A DNA stretch of 64,000 nucleotides from Blastomussa wellsi (Eukaryota; Cnidaria; Anthozoa; Scleractinia; Plerogyridae), in NCBI GenBank assembly GCA_947652115.1, contig OX393570.1, positions 14,015,227-14,079,226 of the forward strand, written 5' to 3'. The position numbers were made by a program, and so were the translations under genes. The notes beneath the pieces were generated by a model, which saw nothing but the letters and a program-made list of their open reading frames with translations, ran no database searches and was not told where the DNA came from. Numbering within the stretch: the first letter of the stretch is position 1; every line of letters starts with the position of its first letter. Below, one piece after another: positions 31,397-42,419 of the stretch.

Positions 31397-34300
31397 ATGA
31401 ATCGAAGTAATCTTGAAAAACTCAGTCAATCTGAATTAATAAGACTTCTACTTCAACAAAATCTTAGAATAAAACAATGTGAAGATGAATTGAATTTTTT
31501 AAAACAAAAGTCAATACCCAAACCAAGTAAAAGTGTAAAACAGAAGGTGAAAGAATATGAAGAAAATATCATTCCTCCACCACCAGAATTTAGAGATGAT
31601 TACAAACCAATTCCAGCTCCTAGGAAAAGTGTAAAACAGAGGGTGAAAGAATATGAAGAAAATATAATTCAACCCCCAATTCCATTACCAAGGACTAGAA
31701 TAACTGAAATTGATAAGGCTTTAAAAGGTTATACAAAATCTTATGAAATTGGTATAAAAAATGATAAAGACCCACTTATACAATTAGAGTCAACAAGACT
31801 AGCTCTTGAACGTTATATTAGAAATATTCAAACAACTGAAAAGGGGTTAAAATTTGTTGAAACATTAAAAGTAACATTTAAAAAAATAGCGAATGATGGA
31901 CAAATTAATAAAACTGCTTATTTTAATAGTACACCACAAACTATTATAAATGAAGCTGGAATAAAAGAATCATTTGATTTATCAAAACAACAAATATTAA
32001 ATAAAACTGCTCAATGGGTGTCTGAAGGATCTGGTTGGACTATTAAATCTATTGATAATCATTATCTTAATATTGTAATATATGAACCAATGAAGGGATC
32101 CTCTTATATTCCACTACCATCGGAACTTAACCATCATAAGAAGGGATTAATTAATTTGAAAAATAATGATAATGAATGTTTTAGATGGTGTCATATTCGG
32201 TATTTAAACCCACAAGATAAAGATCCACAGAGGATTAAAAAATCAGATATAAAATATATTAATAAGTTAGATTATTCTGGAATTGAATTTCCAGTGGCTA
32301 TTAAACAATATAATAAAATTGAAAAACAAAATGAGATTAATGTTAATGTATTTGGATATGAAAATAAACAGGCATATCCTATTTATATATCAAAAGAAAA
32401 AAATAATAATGAATTAAATTTGTTATTGATATCTGAAAACGAGAACAAACATTATGTTTTAATAAAAGATTTTAATAGATTTATGTGTAATAAAACAAAA
32501 CACAATGAAAAGAAACACTTTTGCATGCACTGTCTTCAATGTTTTAGTTCTGAAGAAGTTTTAACAAAACATAAAGAAAACTGTTTACTTCTAAATGGTG
32601 AACAAGCTATTGAAATGCCAAAGAAGGGAAAGAATATTTTAAAATTTAATAACTTTGATAAACAACAACCAATACCATTTGTAATTTACGCAGATTTTGA
32701 AGCAATAACAGAGAAAATATCAAGTTGTTCACAAGATAATAATAAATCTTATACAGAATCATATCAAAAACATACAGATTGTGGTTTTGGTTATAAATTG
32801 GTATGTTGTTATAATGATAAATATAGCAAACCACTTACACTTTATAGAGGTGATAAAGCTGTCAGCATTTTCATGAAAAGGATGTTGATGGAAGTCAAAT
32901 ATTGTAAAACTATTATGAGAAAAATGAATTTAATAAACCTTTAAAAATGACAAAAGAAGATGAAGTTGATTTCAAAAAAGCTGATAAATGCTATATCTGT
33001 AATAAAGAATACACTGATGAAGATATCAAAGTCAGAGATCATTGTCATATCACTGGTAAATATAGAGGTTCTGCTCATCAGGAATGTAATCTTAAACTTA
33101 AAATAATTCCAGAACAAATTAAAATTCCTGTAATATTTCATAATCTCAGAGGTTATGATAGCCATTTTATTATGCAAGAAATTGGTAATGTCGTTAAAAA
33201 TCATGAATATACAAATAAGAATGGAGAGAAATGCCAGATGAATATAAATGCAATTCCAAATAATATGGAAAAGTATATGGCTTTCATGCTTGGTAATCAT
33301 CTAACTTTTATTGACAGTTTCCAATTTATGAGTTCAAGCTTACAAGAACTTGTTAACAATACACCAAAAGATTCATTCAAATATATATCAAAAGCTTTCA
33401 AAGATGAAAATCAATTTAATCTTATGTTGAGAAAAGGAGTTTATCCATATGATTATATGGACAGCTTTGATAAGTTTGATTCTCCACTTCCATCAAAAGA
33501 ACAGTTCCACAGCATTTTAAACAATGAAGATATTTCAGATGAAGATTATCAACATGCTAAAAATGTGTGGAAAACATTCTCTTTGAAAAATATGGGTGAT
33601 TATCATGATTTATATTTAAAAACAGACGTGCTTCTACTAGCTGATGTATTTGAAAATTTCAGAAAAACCTGTCTTGAATATTATAGACTTGATCCATGTC
33701 ATTATTTCTCATCTCCAGGGTTATCATGGGATGCTATGTTAAAAATGACTGATATTAAATTAGAATTAATGACTGATATCGATATGTTTTTATTCATTGA
33801 AAAGGGAATGAGAGGTGGAATCAGTTATATTGCTAATCGTTATGGAAAAGCTAATAATAAATATATGAAAAATTATAATAAAAATGAACCATCTAAATAT
33901 ATCATGTATCTTGACGCCAATAATCTATACGGTTGGGCTATGAGTCAATCTCTTCCAACTGGTGGATTTAAATGGATGAAGAGAGAGAAGATAGATAATT
34001 TAAATTTAGGTAAATACAATGAAGATAGTAAAAAAGGATTAATATTTAAAGTCGACTTAGAATATCCCAAAGAATTACACAACCAACATAATGATTATCC
34101 AGTTGCGCCAGAAAAAATCAAAATCAATAAAGAAATGTTATCTAAATATTGTAAAAAGATATCTGAGAAATACAACATATCAACTGGTCTTGTTCATAAA
34201 TTAGTTACAACTCTTAATAACAAAGAAAAGTATGTTGTTCATTATAGAAATCTTCAACTATATATGGATCTAGGATTGAAAGTAAAAAAAGTTCATAGAG

Positions 34301-35163
34301 TTCTTGAATTCAATCAATCTCCATGGTTGAAAGAATATATTGATTACAATACACAGAAAAGAACAAATGCTAAAAATAACTTTGAGAAAAACTTTTTCAA
34401 ACTAATGAATAACAGCGTCTATGGAAAAACAATGGAAAATCTAAGAAAGCGTGTTGACGTCAAACTTATCACAGATGAAAAGAAACTTTTAAAATACACA
34501 AGCAAACCAACTTATGTCAGCTGTAAGATATTTAATGAAAATTTAGTTGCTGTTCATAAAATTAAAGAAAAACTAGTTTTGCATAGACCTGCTTATGTTG
34601 GTATTTTAGAACTAAGTAAAACATTAATGTGTGATTTTCATTATAATTATATACAGAACAAATATAAAAATAAAACAAAATTACTATTTACAGATACTGA
34701 CAGCCTAATGTATGAAATTGAAACTGAAGATGCTTATAAAGACTTTTGGGCTGATAAAGATAAATTTGATAATAGCGACTACGCAGAGAATTCACCTTAC
34801 TTTGATAAGTCAAATAAAAAAGTAATTGGAAAGTTTAAAGATGAAGCAGCTGGAATTCCAATCACTGAATTTATTGGTTTAAAATCAAAAATGTATAGCT
34901 ATATGAAAGATGATAATAAAGGTGGCAAGACTGCAAAAGGAATTAAGAAGAATGTAATTAAAAAAGACATTCAACATGATAACTACAGAGACACATTGTT
35001 TAATGATGATCAGATGTATCATTCAATGAAAACAATTAGAAGTGAAAAACATCAGATATATAGTTATGAGATTAATAAAATATCACTTAGCTGTTTTGAT
35101 GATAAAAGATATATTCACGAAGATGGCCAGACTAGTTATGCATATGGTTATAAACGAATTTAA
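31397..35163 (+). pseudogene. Protein-primed DNA polymerase B (Polinton pPolB), one frameshift
   Basis: The ATG at 31397 starts MNRSNLEKLSQSELIRLLLQ, a helical N-terminus with a repeated Pro-rich segment. A C2H2-type finger (CMHCLQCFSSEEVLTKH) follows near 32527. The exonuclease motifs are FVIYADFEAI (about 32680), FHNLRGYDSHF (about 33140) and DYHDLYLKTDVLLLAD (about 33600). A zinc/HNH-like insert with CYICNKEY and DHCHITGKYRG, resembling recombination endonuclease VII, sits between exo I and exo II (32980-33090). Polymerase motifs: A LDANNLYGWA (33912), B NNSVYGKTME (34408), C TDTDSLMYE (34689). All catalytic residues are kept. The frame changes once, near 32915, in an A-rich run. A single-base error would explain the split, so the copy may be nearly intact. 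It replicates the element using a terminal protein primer. Confidence 0.9.
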
Positions 35164-35436
35164 TTCCAATTCCAATTCCAATTTCAATTCCAATTTCTAA
35201 TTCCATTTAATTCCAATTTTAATTCCAATTTCTAATTCCATTTAATTCCAATTTCTGATTCCAATTTTAGTATCAGACTATATCCCGGGTTTTAGTCTTG
35301 ATTCTGAAATAAAAACTGTTAATAGCCAACAATAATTATATTCTTGGCTATCAATTAGATAACAAAAAATACAACATATATTGTATAGTCTCTACAAATA
35401 TAAGTTATATTATTTTTACTGTTTATTTCTTCCTAT
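35164..35436. repeat. AATTCC-type simple repeat and spacer
   Basis: Imperfect repeats of AATTCC follow the polymerase stop to about 35270. The remainder to the integrase end is AT-rich non-coding and separates two convergent genes. Confidence 0.7.
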
Positions 35437-36400
35437 TTACACATTGACTAAATCCCTCATTGGAATCCAACTATTGAAATCATCACTATATCCCTTCCAC
35501 TTCACTAAAGCTTGTTTCTTTTTATAATCTCTACGAATGACTTTATCAATACGAAAAACATCCTGCTTAGCTTTCAACAACTCAGACTCATAGAAACTTC
35601 CCTGAATATCTTCACCTCTGAGATCTTTTACCTTATAAGTTATTGGATTAGTGTATTGGATCTTATCAACTGTAAAAACTTCTTCTGTCCAATTTGGTGT
35701 ATAACCCTTATCAAATACCTTTCTTTTATACTTAGATATTCTAACCTTATCACCTATTTCAAATTTTGGTTTCTGTTTCAATGTTTCTATATTACCATAC
35801 AAATGAAAATAAACAGTTCCTTCATTCTTCTTATCAGAAGCTTCAACAGGTGTCATCTTTATACTTGAATGTTTTGTGTTGTTGTATTGATTTACTAATT
35901 TTGGTAACATATCTAGATATTGTGTATTACCTTGAACAGTGAACTGTTTCCACATTTTGGATTTAATTGTTCTATTCCATCTTTCGACCATTGAGGAATT
36001 CTCTTCATTCTCAGTTGAGTACATATGTATCCCATTTTTCTCTAATAAATCTTTCACATGTTTGTTATAGAATTCTTTTCCCTTATCAACCCATAAATAC
36101 TGTGGTTTTCTACCTTTTTTGAATATTGTTTTAAACGCCTCAGTGACAGATTCACCTTTCTTATCCTTCAATGGAATAATCCAACCATATTTACTGAATA
36201 CATCAATAACCATTAGAAGATATCGATAGCCTTTATTCCATTTACTAAACTGCTGCATTTCAACCAAATCACTTGCCCATATTTCATCGATATGATTTGT
36301 AATCACGCGCCGCCGAGTAAATTTACGATGTATTGGTGTATGTAATTCATCTGCTAATTTTACTTGCCAGTTTTCTTCACTCGACGGCTGTTGACGTTTT
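35437..36400 (-). CDS. Polinton integrase (DDE) with C-terminal chromodomain
   Basis: The frame is open from about 36400, and no early ATG decides the start. The part before the core reads ADELHTPIHRKFTRRRV, as in other Polinton integrases. The catalytic Asp are in WASDLVEM and LWVDKGKEFYN and the Glu in SMVERWNRTIKS. An SH3-like segment (FEIGDKVRISKYKRKVFDKG) and a chromodomain (VIRRDYKKKQALVKWKGYSD) follow. It joins element ends to host DNA, and the chromodomain may steer insertion to marked chromatin. The N-terminal part overlaps the C-terminal codons of the PLA2 gene upstream in a different frame, so a small overlap or an unseen frameshift exists near 36390. The domain is otherwise intact. 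Confidence 0.9.
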
Positions 36401-37355
36401 TTTTAACCCCCATACCTAGATGTTTCCCATGTTGTACATCCCAAATGAATCTATTAAATTTCCAATGATTCTCATATGGCCCACCAATATACCAATCTGG
36501 TCCATAATCACGCGCCATAGTATTAAATACCTCTTGCTGACTCTTTTTCTCAACTGGTGCATATCCTTGCTTCCTCATCTTTTCTTTTTGTATTTTTCCC
36601 TGTTGTCCAGTAATTCCAGCCCAAGCACGTTTGATAGTGTCTCCACTTGCAAAATCATCAAATGATTCTTTTGCCCCTTCTTCTTTTATCAATTTTGGTA
36701 TGACTGAAGAAAGAGTTTTATTTGCTGCAGAATAACCAGGAATCGCATTTAATGAATTCATTACCCCCATACCTAATTTTGACTTAGCTGCTATAGTATT
36801 TCTAGCAATTGCATGTCCCCATTGTCTGTCTTTCCATGGAATAGCATCCAAAGCTTTTACCATCTTTCTATCCGCCTCATTCTTACATTTAACTTGATCA
36901 CTTTTTTTCTTATTTCCACATACAGAATAATCAACATCATGTTGCATACTTACAGCGTCTGTTTTACCAGTTGGTTGTTGATGTATCTCAAGTATTTGAC
37001 CAGTTTTTGGATCATATCTCAGCTGCTGCTCTAAAGGATTACCAGGACCTGTATATCTATGTCCAGGCATAACAAAACCTTTCTTTGGTGCTACTTTTAA
37101 TATAGCCTTGTGTATATCTATTGAACCACCTTTTATTTTTTTACTCAAGTCATTTGTAAAGCTGTCAAGGACTTGATCCAAATATTTATTTGCAACATTT
37201 TTTATTTTCTTCTTTGCATAATCTGATTTGATAGCCTTTGCAGCACCCTGTTGAGCAAGGTAAGCCCCAGAATTAGCCAAACCTTTTAAAGCAATCTCAC
37301 CAATAGAATGACTATCATAAATATCAAACAAGCTGCCCCCAGCTTGTGGAGGCAC
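36360..37355 (-). CDS. Capsid-associated protein with parvovirus-type PLA2 domain
   Basis: 331 codons counted from a GTG at 37355; no good ATG is visible upstream, so the start is unsure. Near residues 98-106 GHRYTGPGN is the calcium-binding loop, and at 139-143 HDVDY is the catalytic His-Asp motif of secreted-type phospholipase A2, in the arrangement seen in the unique region of parvovirus VP1. The family helps virions leave endosomes. The N-terminal part is helical and GlyAla-rich (GLANSGAYLAQQGAAKA), and the C-terminus is Lys-rich (GMGVKKNVNSRRVKK). It lies between the integrase and the zinc ribbon gene, on the same strand as the capsid genes, so a virion role is likely. No lesion is visible. 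Confidence 0.75.
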   Translation of the reverse strand: MPPQAGGSLFDIYDSHSIGEIALKGLANSGAYLAQQGAAKAIKSDYAKKKIKNVANKYLDQVLDSFTNDLSKKIKGGSIDIHKAILKVAPKKGFVMPGHRYTGPGNPLEQQLRYDPKTGQILEIHQQPTGKTDAVSMQHDVDYSVCGNKKKSDQVKCKNEADRKMVKALDAIPWKDRQWGHAIARNTIAAKSKLGMGVMNSLNAIPGYSAANKTLSSVIPKLIKEEGAKESFDDFASGDTIKRAWAGITGQQGKIQKEKMRKQGYAPVEKKSQQEVFNTMARDYGPDWYIGGPYENHWKFNRFIWDVQHGKHLGMGVKKNVNSRRVKKTGK

Positions 37356-37357
37356 AA

Positions 37358-37516
37358 TTAGTTTCCCTGATTCTTGACGAATTTAGCTTTTGTGATACCA
37401 CAACTGGCACATTTGCATTTCATCATTGTTCGGCCATTTTTGGTTTTAACATATTGTTCACTACCTGGAACACATTCAGTTTGTGTTTTTTCTTTTACGC
37501 AATATGATTTTACCAT
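37358..37516 (-). CDS. Small zinc-ribbon protein, DUF5679-like
   Basis: 52 codons from the ATG at 37514-37516. It begins MVKSYCVKEKTQTECVPGSE and carries NGRTMMKCKCASCG. The shape SYCVK...NGR...C.C..CG is that of the short DUF5679 family found in Polintons and several large DNA viruses. The first Cys pair is imperfect: the second Cys is replaced by Glu-Lys around residue 9. It ends 3 bp before the GTG of the PLA2 frame, so the genes are tightly packed. Function unknown; metal binding is likely. Confidence 0.7.
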   Translation of the reverse strand: MVKSYCVKEKTQTECVPGSEQYVKTKNGRTMMKCKCASCGITKAKFVKNQGN

Positions 37517-37529
37517 GTATACATCTATA

Positions 37530-37832
37530 TTATATAATTTTGAAATAATCTATTATAAATTTATGATTAACACTGGTATCTGACATATTAAATTTACAAT
37601 TATGTATTGTATCAAGAATTGATTTTCCCCTCTGTCTCTCAAGTAAATAGTACAAACACCAATAACCACATAATACTGAATCACGTTCTTGTATCTCATC
37701 TCCTGAATATATTAATTGTTTTCCACTCATGGCCATATATTTCTTGACCTCTGTTGGCATCATTAATCCAAAGGAGTCAAAGTATTCACAAAACCGGTCA
37801 ATGTTTCTATAAGCCACCCAATGGGTACCTTG
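37530..37832 (-). pseudogene. Adenain-like cysteine protease, C-terminal part, split by Gypsy-3
   Basis: The minus frame after the Gypsy-3 LTR carries the adenovirus-type protease core: catalytic His in GTHWVAY, the acidic residue in YFDSFGL and the nucleophile Cys in CGYWCLYYLLE. This protease matures capsid proteins. The N-terminal part of the gene lies beyond the retrotransposon at 42271-42415. The split is exactly at the CCTTG target duplication, so the break is due to the insertion. Confidence 0.85.
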
Positions 37833-37997
37833 TGTCAAGGTAATAAACACAACTTTTAATCTCGAACTGGTTTCTGCTTTGAAAGCGAAACTACAACATG
37901 AACTCTAGCACGTCTACACTGAAAGCACGAGGTCTGTAATTATTACATATGCACATGCGCATAAGATAATATGCTAATTTCTAATGACATTATGACA
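37833..37997 (-). repeat. Gypsy-3 3' LTR
   Basis: 165 bp, identical to the partner at 42106-42270. Confidence 0.96.
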
Positions 37998-38097
37998 TCT
38001 CCCTCCATGAGCCGAATAGGGAGCAGGTAATAACTGATACTAACTTATAAACTGAACAATAAATCAAGTGTTCTTTCTTGTCAATGTCTCTATTGAA

Positions 38098-39995
38098 TTA
38101 AACAATGATCGAAAGATCAAATGTCCTCTCGAAGCGGATTGGTTTCCTCACGACTCGACCGCTCGAGGTTCTGACTACTGTTCCAGACGGCTCAGTAAGA
38201 GTTTGGTGAGAACTCATCATATCTGGGTGTGGTTGTGTAACCAGTGGCACTTGGCAGTGAGTCATAATTGGTGATGACTCTTGTATATCCGCAGTAGAAG
38301 ACTTAGGACTGAGATCCTGTTCTGGTTCTATCTCTGGTTCTAGTTCTGCAAGTTTTTCAACATCCATAGGGCTTGTCGCTGGGCGCAAGTGTCTCCTGTT
38401 TCGGCGCACCACACTCTGAGGTGTTTTGATGACATAGGATCTGGGCATAGAGCTTTTGGCGATGACTACGCCAGGTGCTTTCCATCCCTTCTGCTGATCT
38501 AGTTTCATGAGGACAGCATCTCCAGGCTGAAGTTCTGACAGGGCTCGCACTCCATGTCTCTTGTCAAAGGACTGACGATAAGCTGTCTTGCTTCTCTCAT
38601 CTCTTTCAGCAACTGCTTCATAATTTACTGTGATTGGATTCAGGTTAGACTCCAACATAGGGAGGAGAGTTCGGATTTCTCTTCCCATCATCAGCTGACT
38701 AGGGCTTACACCAGTGGCTGTGTGAGGTGTAGCTCTATAGCTCATCAAGGCAACAAATGGATCTCTTTGTTTAAGGATCTTCTTGGCAATACGAACACTA
38801 CTTTCAGCTTCACCGTTTGCTTGGGGATGATACGGGCTTGATGTGACATGTTCGTATTCGTATTCTTGGCTGAATTTGGAGAAAAGTTCTGAAGAAAACT
38901 GTGGCCCATTATCGCTCACGAGTTCCTCGGGTATTCCCCATCGGGCAAAAATGTCCTTCAGTTTGTTGATCACATGATCACTTGTGGTACTGGACATATA
39001 GGCAATTTCTGGGAATCTTGAGTAATAGTCAATAACGACTAGGAACTGTTGTACCTTGTGTTCACAGAGATCTGCACCAATCTTCTTCCATGCCCTTTCA
39101 GGAAGAGGGGTAGTGACTAATGGCTCTTTCCTTTGGCTGGGTAGATTCTCTTGGCAGAATTCACACGAGGACACTTTGTTTTGGATGTCACGGCTTATGC
39201 CTGGCCACCATACAGCCATATTAGCTCTCTCACGGGACTTGGCCACACCTTGATGACCATCATGGATACGGTCCAAGACTTCTGGACGTAGCGCTGAAGG
39301 CACAACAATTCGGCTGCAAAAGATTAATTTGCCGTTCACTACAAACAAATCGCCACGAACCGTGTAGTACTGAAGGATTTCTTGGGGCACATCTTTCGCA
39401 TACTTTGGCCATCCATTAATTGTGTAATTCAGTACAAGGCGGAGTTGTGGGTCGGACAGTGTGGCTTGCTTGATCTGCTCAAGTTTCTCGAGTGAGACTG
39501 GTTGCAACATTACGGCTGCATCAACATACGCTTTGACATCCTCTTCTGATTCTGAAGACTCAGTGACGTTTACAAGTGGGTTTCTGGAGAGGGTATCTGC
39601 GACTACAAGTCCCTTTCCCGGGACGTGTTCAGCCTTGGGGTGGAATCTCATCATACGCATAAGAAGACGTTGACATCGCAGAGGTACCTTATCCAGATCT
39701 TGGCGGTTGAAGAGGGGTACTAGTGGCTTGTGGTCAGTAAACAGTCTGAATGACTCCAGACCGCAAAGATAACGCGAGAACTTTTCGCAGGCCCACACGG
39801 ATGCCAAGCACTCTTTCTCAATTTGTGCATATCTCTTTTCAGCATCTGTCATTGTGCGAGAGGCAAATGCGACAGGGCGTAGTTGATCACCATGTTTCTG
39901 AAGAAGGACACCACCCAGGCCATAGCTGCTGGCATCTGCACTGACTACCGTTGGTTTGTTGACATCATAGAAGGCTAGTATACTGGTGTAGTAGT
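38098..39995 (-). pseudogene. Gypsy-3 RNase H and integrase part of pol
   Basis: The 584-codon frame to 38098 begins inside RNase H (DAEKRYAQIEKECLASVWA, TDHKPLVPLF, ADTLSRNP). It continues with the integrase HHCC finger (DRIHDGHQG...CEFCQEN), the DDE core (VIDYYSRF, VSDNGPQFSSELF, ANGEAESSVR) and a C-terminal tail with PGVVIAKSSMPRSYV typical of this clade. The first part of RNase H is in the same frame upstream of the first ATG. The link to the reverse transcriptase frame is lost by a 2-bp TA duplication near 39990-39993. Apart from this, the domains look functional. Confidence 0.9.
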
Positions 39996-42074
39996 CACCA
40001 TAGCCTTAACTTTCTCAAAGGCTTGTTGCTGAACATGGGACCAAGTCCAGGCAGTATCTAGTTTCAGCAACTCACTCATAGGACTTATCACTGTTGACAA
40101 GTTTGGAAGGAACCTGCCAAGGTAATTGATCATGCCCAGCACCTGTCGCAATTGGGATACATTCTGTGGTGGTGAAAGTTCCTGAATTGCTCGTACTTTC
40201 TCTGGATCTGGGCTGACTCCTTGCTCACTGATAACACTTCCAAAGTAGCAGATTTTGGGCTTGCAGAGTTCACATTTCTTCTCATTGAGCTTCAGGCCTG
40301 ACTTGGCAATGGTCTCGAATACTTCCTGCAGTCTCTTGTCATGTTCTGCTACGCTTCTCCCATAGACTATGATGTCGTCTTGAATAGCTGCTGCGCCTTC
40401 TTGATCTTTAAGTAGACTCGTCATTCTGTGCTGAAATATTTCGGGCGCTGAGGTTATCCCGAATGGCAGGCGTCGAAAACAGAAACGACCCATCGGGGTG
40501 ATGAAAGTTGTGAGCCTTGTGCTGTCAGGGTTTAAGGGAATCTGCCAGTAACCACTGGATGCATCTAGCTTGGAGAATACTTTTGCCCCAGCCAATTTTG
40601 GTGCCACATCTTCCAAGGTGGGGAGAATGTATCTCTCTCGCTTCACAGCTTCATTGAGTTTCCTCAGGTCAACACAGATTCTAATTTTTCCGTTAGGCTT
40701 CACAACAGGAACCATAGGAGCACACCAATCTGTTGGTTCCGTGACTTCTTCAATGATTCCCGCTTCCAGCATGCGAGAAAGTTCCTCTTTTACTTTGGGA
40801 AGAAGTGGAAAGGGAATTTTCCTTGACGCATTAACACAATAGGGCTGTGCATCATCTGATAATTCAATTTTTGCTGGATCACAATTCATGAGACCAATGT
40901 CTCCATAGACATCTGCGGTGGTTTCATTGACGCGTTGCACTAGACCCATCCGACATGCTGCTTGTCGACTAAGAAGATTGTTTACACATGGACCTTCAAT
41001 TATGTAAATATCTTCACTGTGTTTGTTTTCCTTTAAAACAATGTTAGCAGTAAACCTGCCTTTACAGTTCAGCTCTCCTCCTGGGCTGGACAAGATCGCA
41101 TTTGAAGGTTGAAGCTCAGGGCACTGTGGAAGAGCTTGATAAGTTGACTCGGACATCACAGAGATGTCGGCTCCGGTGTCAATCTTGAACTGTACAGGCT
41201 TCTGATTAATGCGTAATGTGACACTCCATGGTTCTTCTTCGCTGATGCAGGATTTAATAGCTCCAAGAAAGAAATGCTGGCTGGTTTCTTCGGAAGTACG
41301 CGTTACTTCTCCCACGACCGTTCGGCAAACAACAGCGAAGTGTCCCTTTTTCTTGCATTTAGAACATTTGGCTCCCGTCGCTGGGCATGACTCGTTAGAT
41401 GTGTGAGGACGGTTGCATCTCGAACACGGCTGAATCGAAGGAACACCAGGTCTTCTATAATTCTTGCCACGCTGAGCAGGACGTTGTCTCCGACTTGCGC
41501 TGGGCCTCGGATTCTTTCGATTCACTTCTCCAAGGTGTTTGTTGTCTACTTGACCTGCGACTTGAACTTTTATCTGCTCCGATTGACGCGCCATTTGTAT
41601 AGCTGTGTCAAGGTTCAGGTCAGATTTCATCTGCAGCTTTTGCGAGAGTGATTTGTCCAAAATTCCAATCACAATCCTGTCACGAATTTGTTCGTCCCTC
41701 TGTGCACCAAATTCACAGTGTTCTGCCAGTTCGTAGAGGTTTCGAATAAAGGCTTCGACCGTTTCTCCGTCCTTCTGTACTCGTCGATGAAAACACGCTC
41801 GCTCGTGAATGGCATTTCGCTTCGGCACGAAATGTTCGTCGAATTTCTTTAGCACCACGGCGTATTTCTTCTCGTCGCCTTCTGCAAACGTAAATGCATT
41901 AAATACGTGTTCTGCCTCCTTGCCCATTGTATAAATGAGAGCATTGATTTGTAGAACCTCGTCTTCTTTGTTCAGTTTCGTCGCACATCTGAATCGATCG
42001 AAACGCTGCTTCCAGTTTGGCCACTCTTGCGGCTTTGAAAAGTCGAGCTTTTCCGGAGGATCAAGCTTCAACAT
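39975..42074 (-). CDS. Gypsy-3 Gag, protease and reverse transcriptase
   Basis: 699 codons from the ATG at 42072-42074, 32 bp after the 5' LTR. Gag has capsid-type sequence (NWKQRFDRFRCATKL, DRIVIGILDKSLSQKL) and a knuckle region CSRCNRPHTSNESCP...CSKCKKKGHFAVVC. The protease active site is KIDTGADISVMS. The RT carries FSKLDASSGYWQIPL, RLPFGITSAPEIF and the catalytic IQDDIIVYG, then YFGSVISEQGVSPDP and GMINYLGRFLPNL. It ends prematurely at the TA duplication just before RNase H. It is expected to be translated as a Gag-Pol precursor. Confidence 0.92.
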   Translation of the reverse strand: MLKLDPPEKLDFSKPQEWPNWKQRFDRFRCATKLNKEDEVLQINALIYTMGKEAEHVFNAFTFAEGDEKKYAVVLKKFDEHFVPKRNAIHERACFHRRVQKDGETVEAFIRNLYELAEHCEFGAQRDEQIRDRIVIGILDKSLSQKLQMKSDLNLDTAIQMARQSEQIKVQVAGQVDNKHLGEVNRKNPRPSASRRQRPAQRGKNYRRPGVPSIQPCSRCNRPHTSNESCPATGAKCSKCKKKGHFAVVCRTVVGEVTRTSEETSQHFFLGAIKSCISEEEPWSVTLRINQKPVQFKIDTGADISVMSESTYQALPQCPELQPSNAILSSPGGELNCKGRFTANIVLKENKHSEDIYIIEGPCVNNLLSRQAACRMGLVQRVNETTADVYGDIGLMNCDPAKIELSDDAQPYCVNASRKIPFPLLPKVKEELSRMLEAGIIEEVTEPTDWCAPMVPVVKPNGKIRICVDLRKLNEAVKRERYILPTLEDVAPKLAGAKVFSKLDASSGYWQIPLNPDSTRLTTFITPMGRFCFRRLPFGITSAPEIFQHRMTSLLKDQEGAAAIQDDIIVYGRSVAEHDKRLQEVFETIAKSGLKLNEKKCELCKPKICYFGSVISEQGVSPDPEKVRAIQELSPPQNVSQLRQVLGMINYLGRFLPNLSTVISPMSELLKLDTAWTWSHVQQQAFEKVKAMVTTTPVY

Positions 42075-42105
42075 TGTTTAGCTGTCGTTTTTACTGCTGC
42101 CACCA

Positions 42106-42270
42106 TGTCAAGGTAATAAACACAACTTTTAATCTCGAACTGGTTTCTGCTTTGAAAGCGAAACTACAACATGAACTCTAGCACGTCTACACTGAAAGCA
42201 CGAGGTCTGTAATTATTACATATGCACATGCGCATAAGATAATATGCTAATTTCTAATGACATTATGACA
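42106..42270 (-). repeat. Gypsy-3 5' LTR
   Basis: 165 bp, identical to 37833-37997. The primer-binding site lies to its left on the plus map (42105 leftwards). Confidence 0.96.
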
Positions 42271-42415
42271 CCTTGTCCAATATGGTTATCAAGATTGACT
42301 ATTCCACATTCTTTGTTTTTGATTTGTCTTGGTAAAACATCCTTACTGAAAACACCTAAAGTATTTTATACCAAGTTGTTTTACCCAATTTTTTAGATCA
42401 TAATTGGATAATGGT
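42271..42415 (-). pseudogene. Adenain-like protease, N-terminal part
   Basis: The minus strand reads LSNYDLKNWVKQLGI, then after a small frame lesion near 42355 VFSKDVLPRQIKNKECG, followed by NLDNHIGQ up to the CCTTG duplication. This is the start of an adenovirus-type protease. The remaining domain is at 37530-37832, across Gypsy-3. The start codon is not evident. Confidence 0.7.
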
Positions 42416-42419
42416 TTAT

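Larger units (their letters stand above)
37833..42270 (-). mobile_element. Gypsy-3: Ty3/Gypsy retrotransposon nested in the Polinton protease gene
   Basis: 165-bp LTRs at 37833-37997 and 42106-42270 are identical (TGTCAAGG...TATGACA). CCTTG is duplicated at 37828-37832 and 42271-42275. On the minus strand TGGTGGCAGCAG directly follows the 5' LTR as primer-binding site, and ATGGAGGGAGA precedes the 3' LTR as polypurine tract. Identical LTRs show recent insertion, later than the Polinton. Confidence 0.96.
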
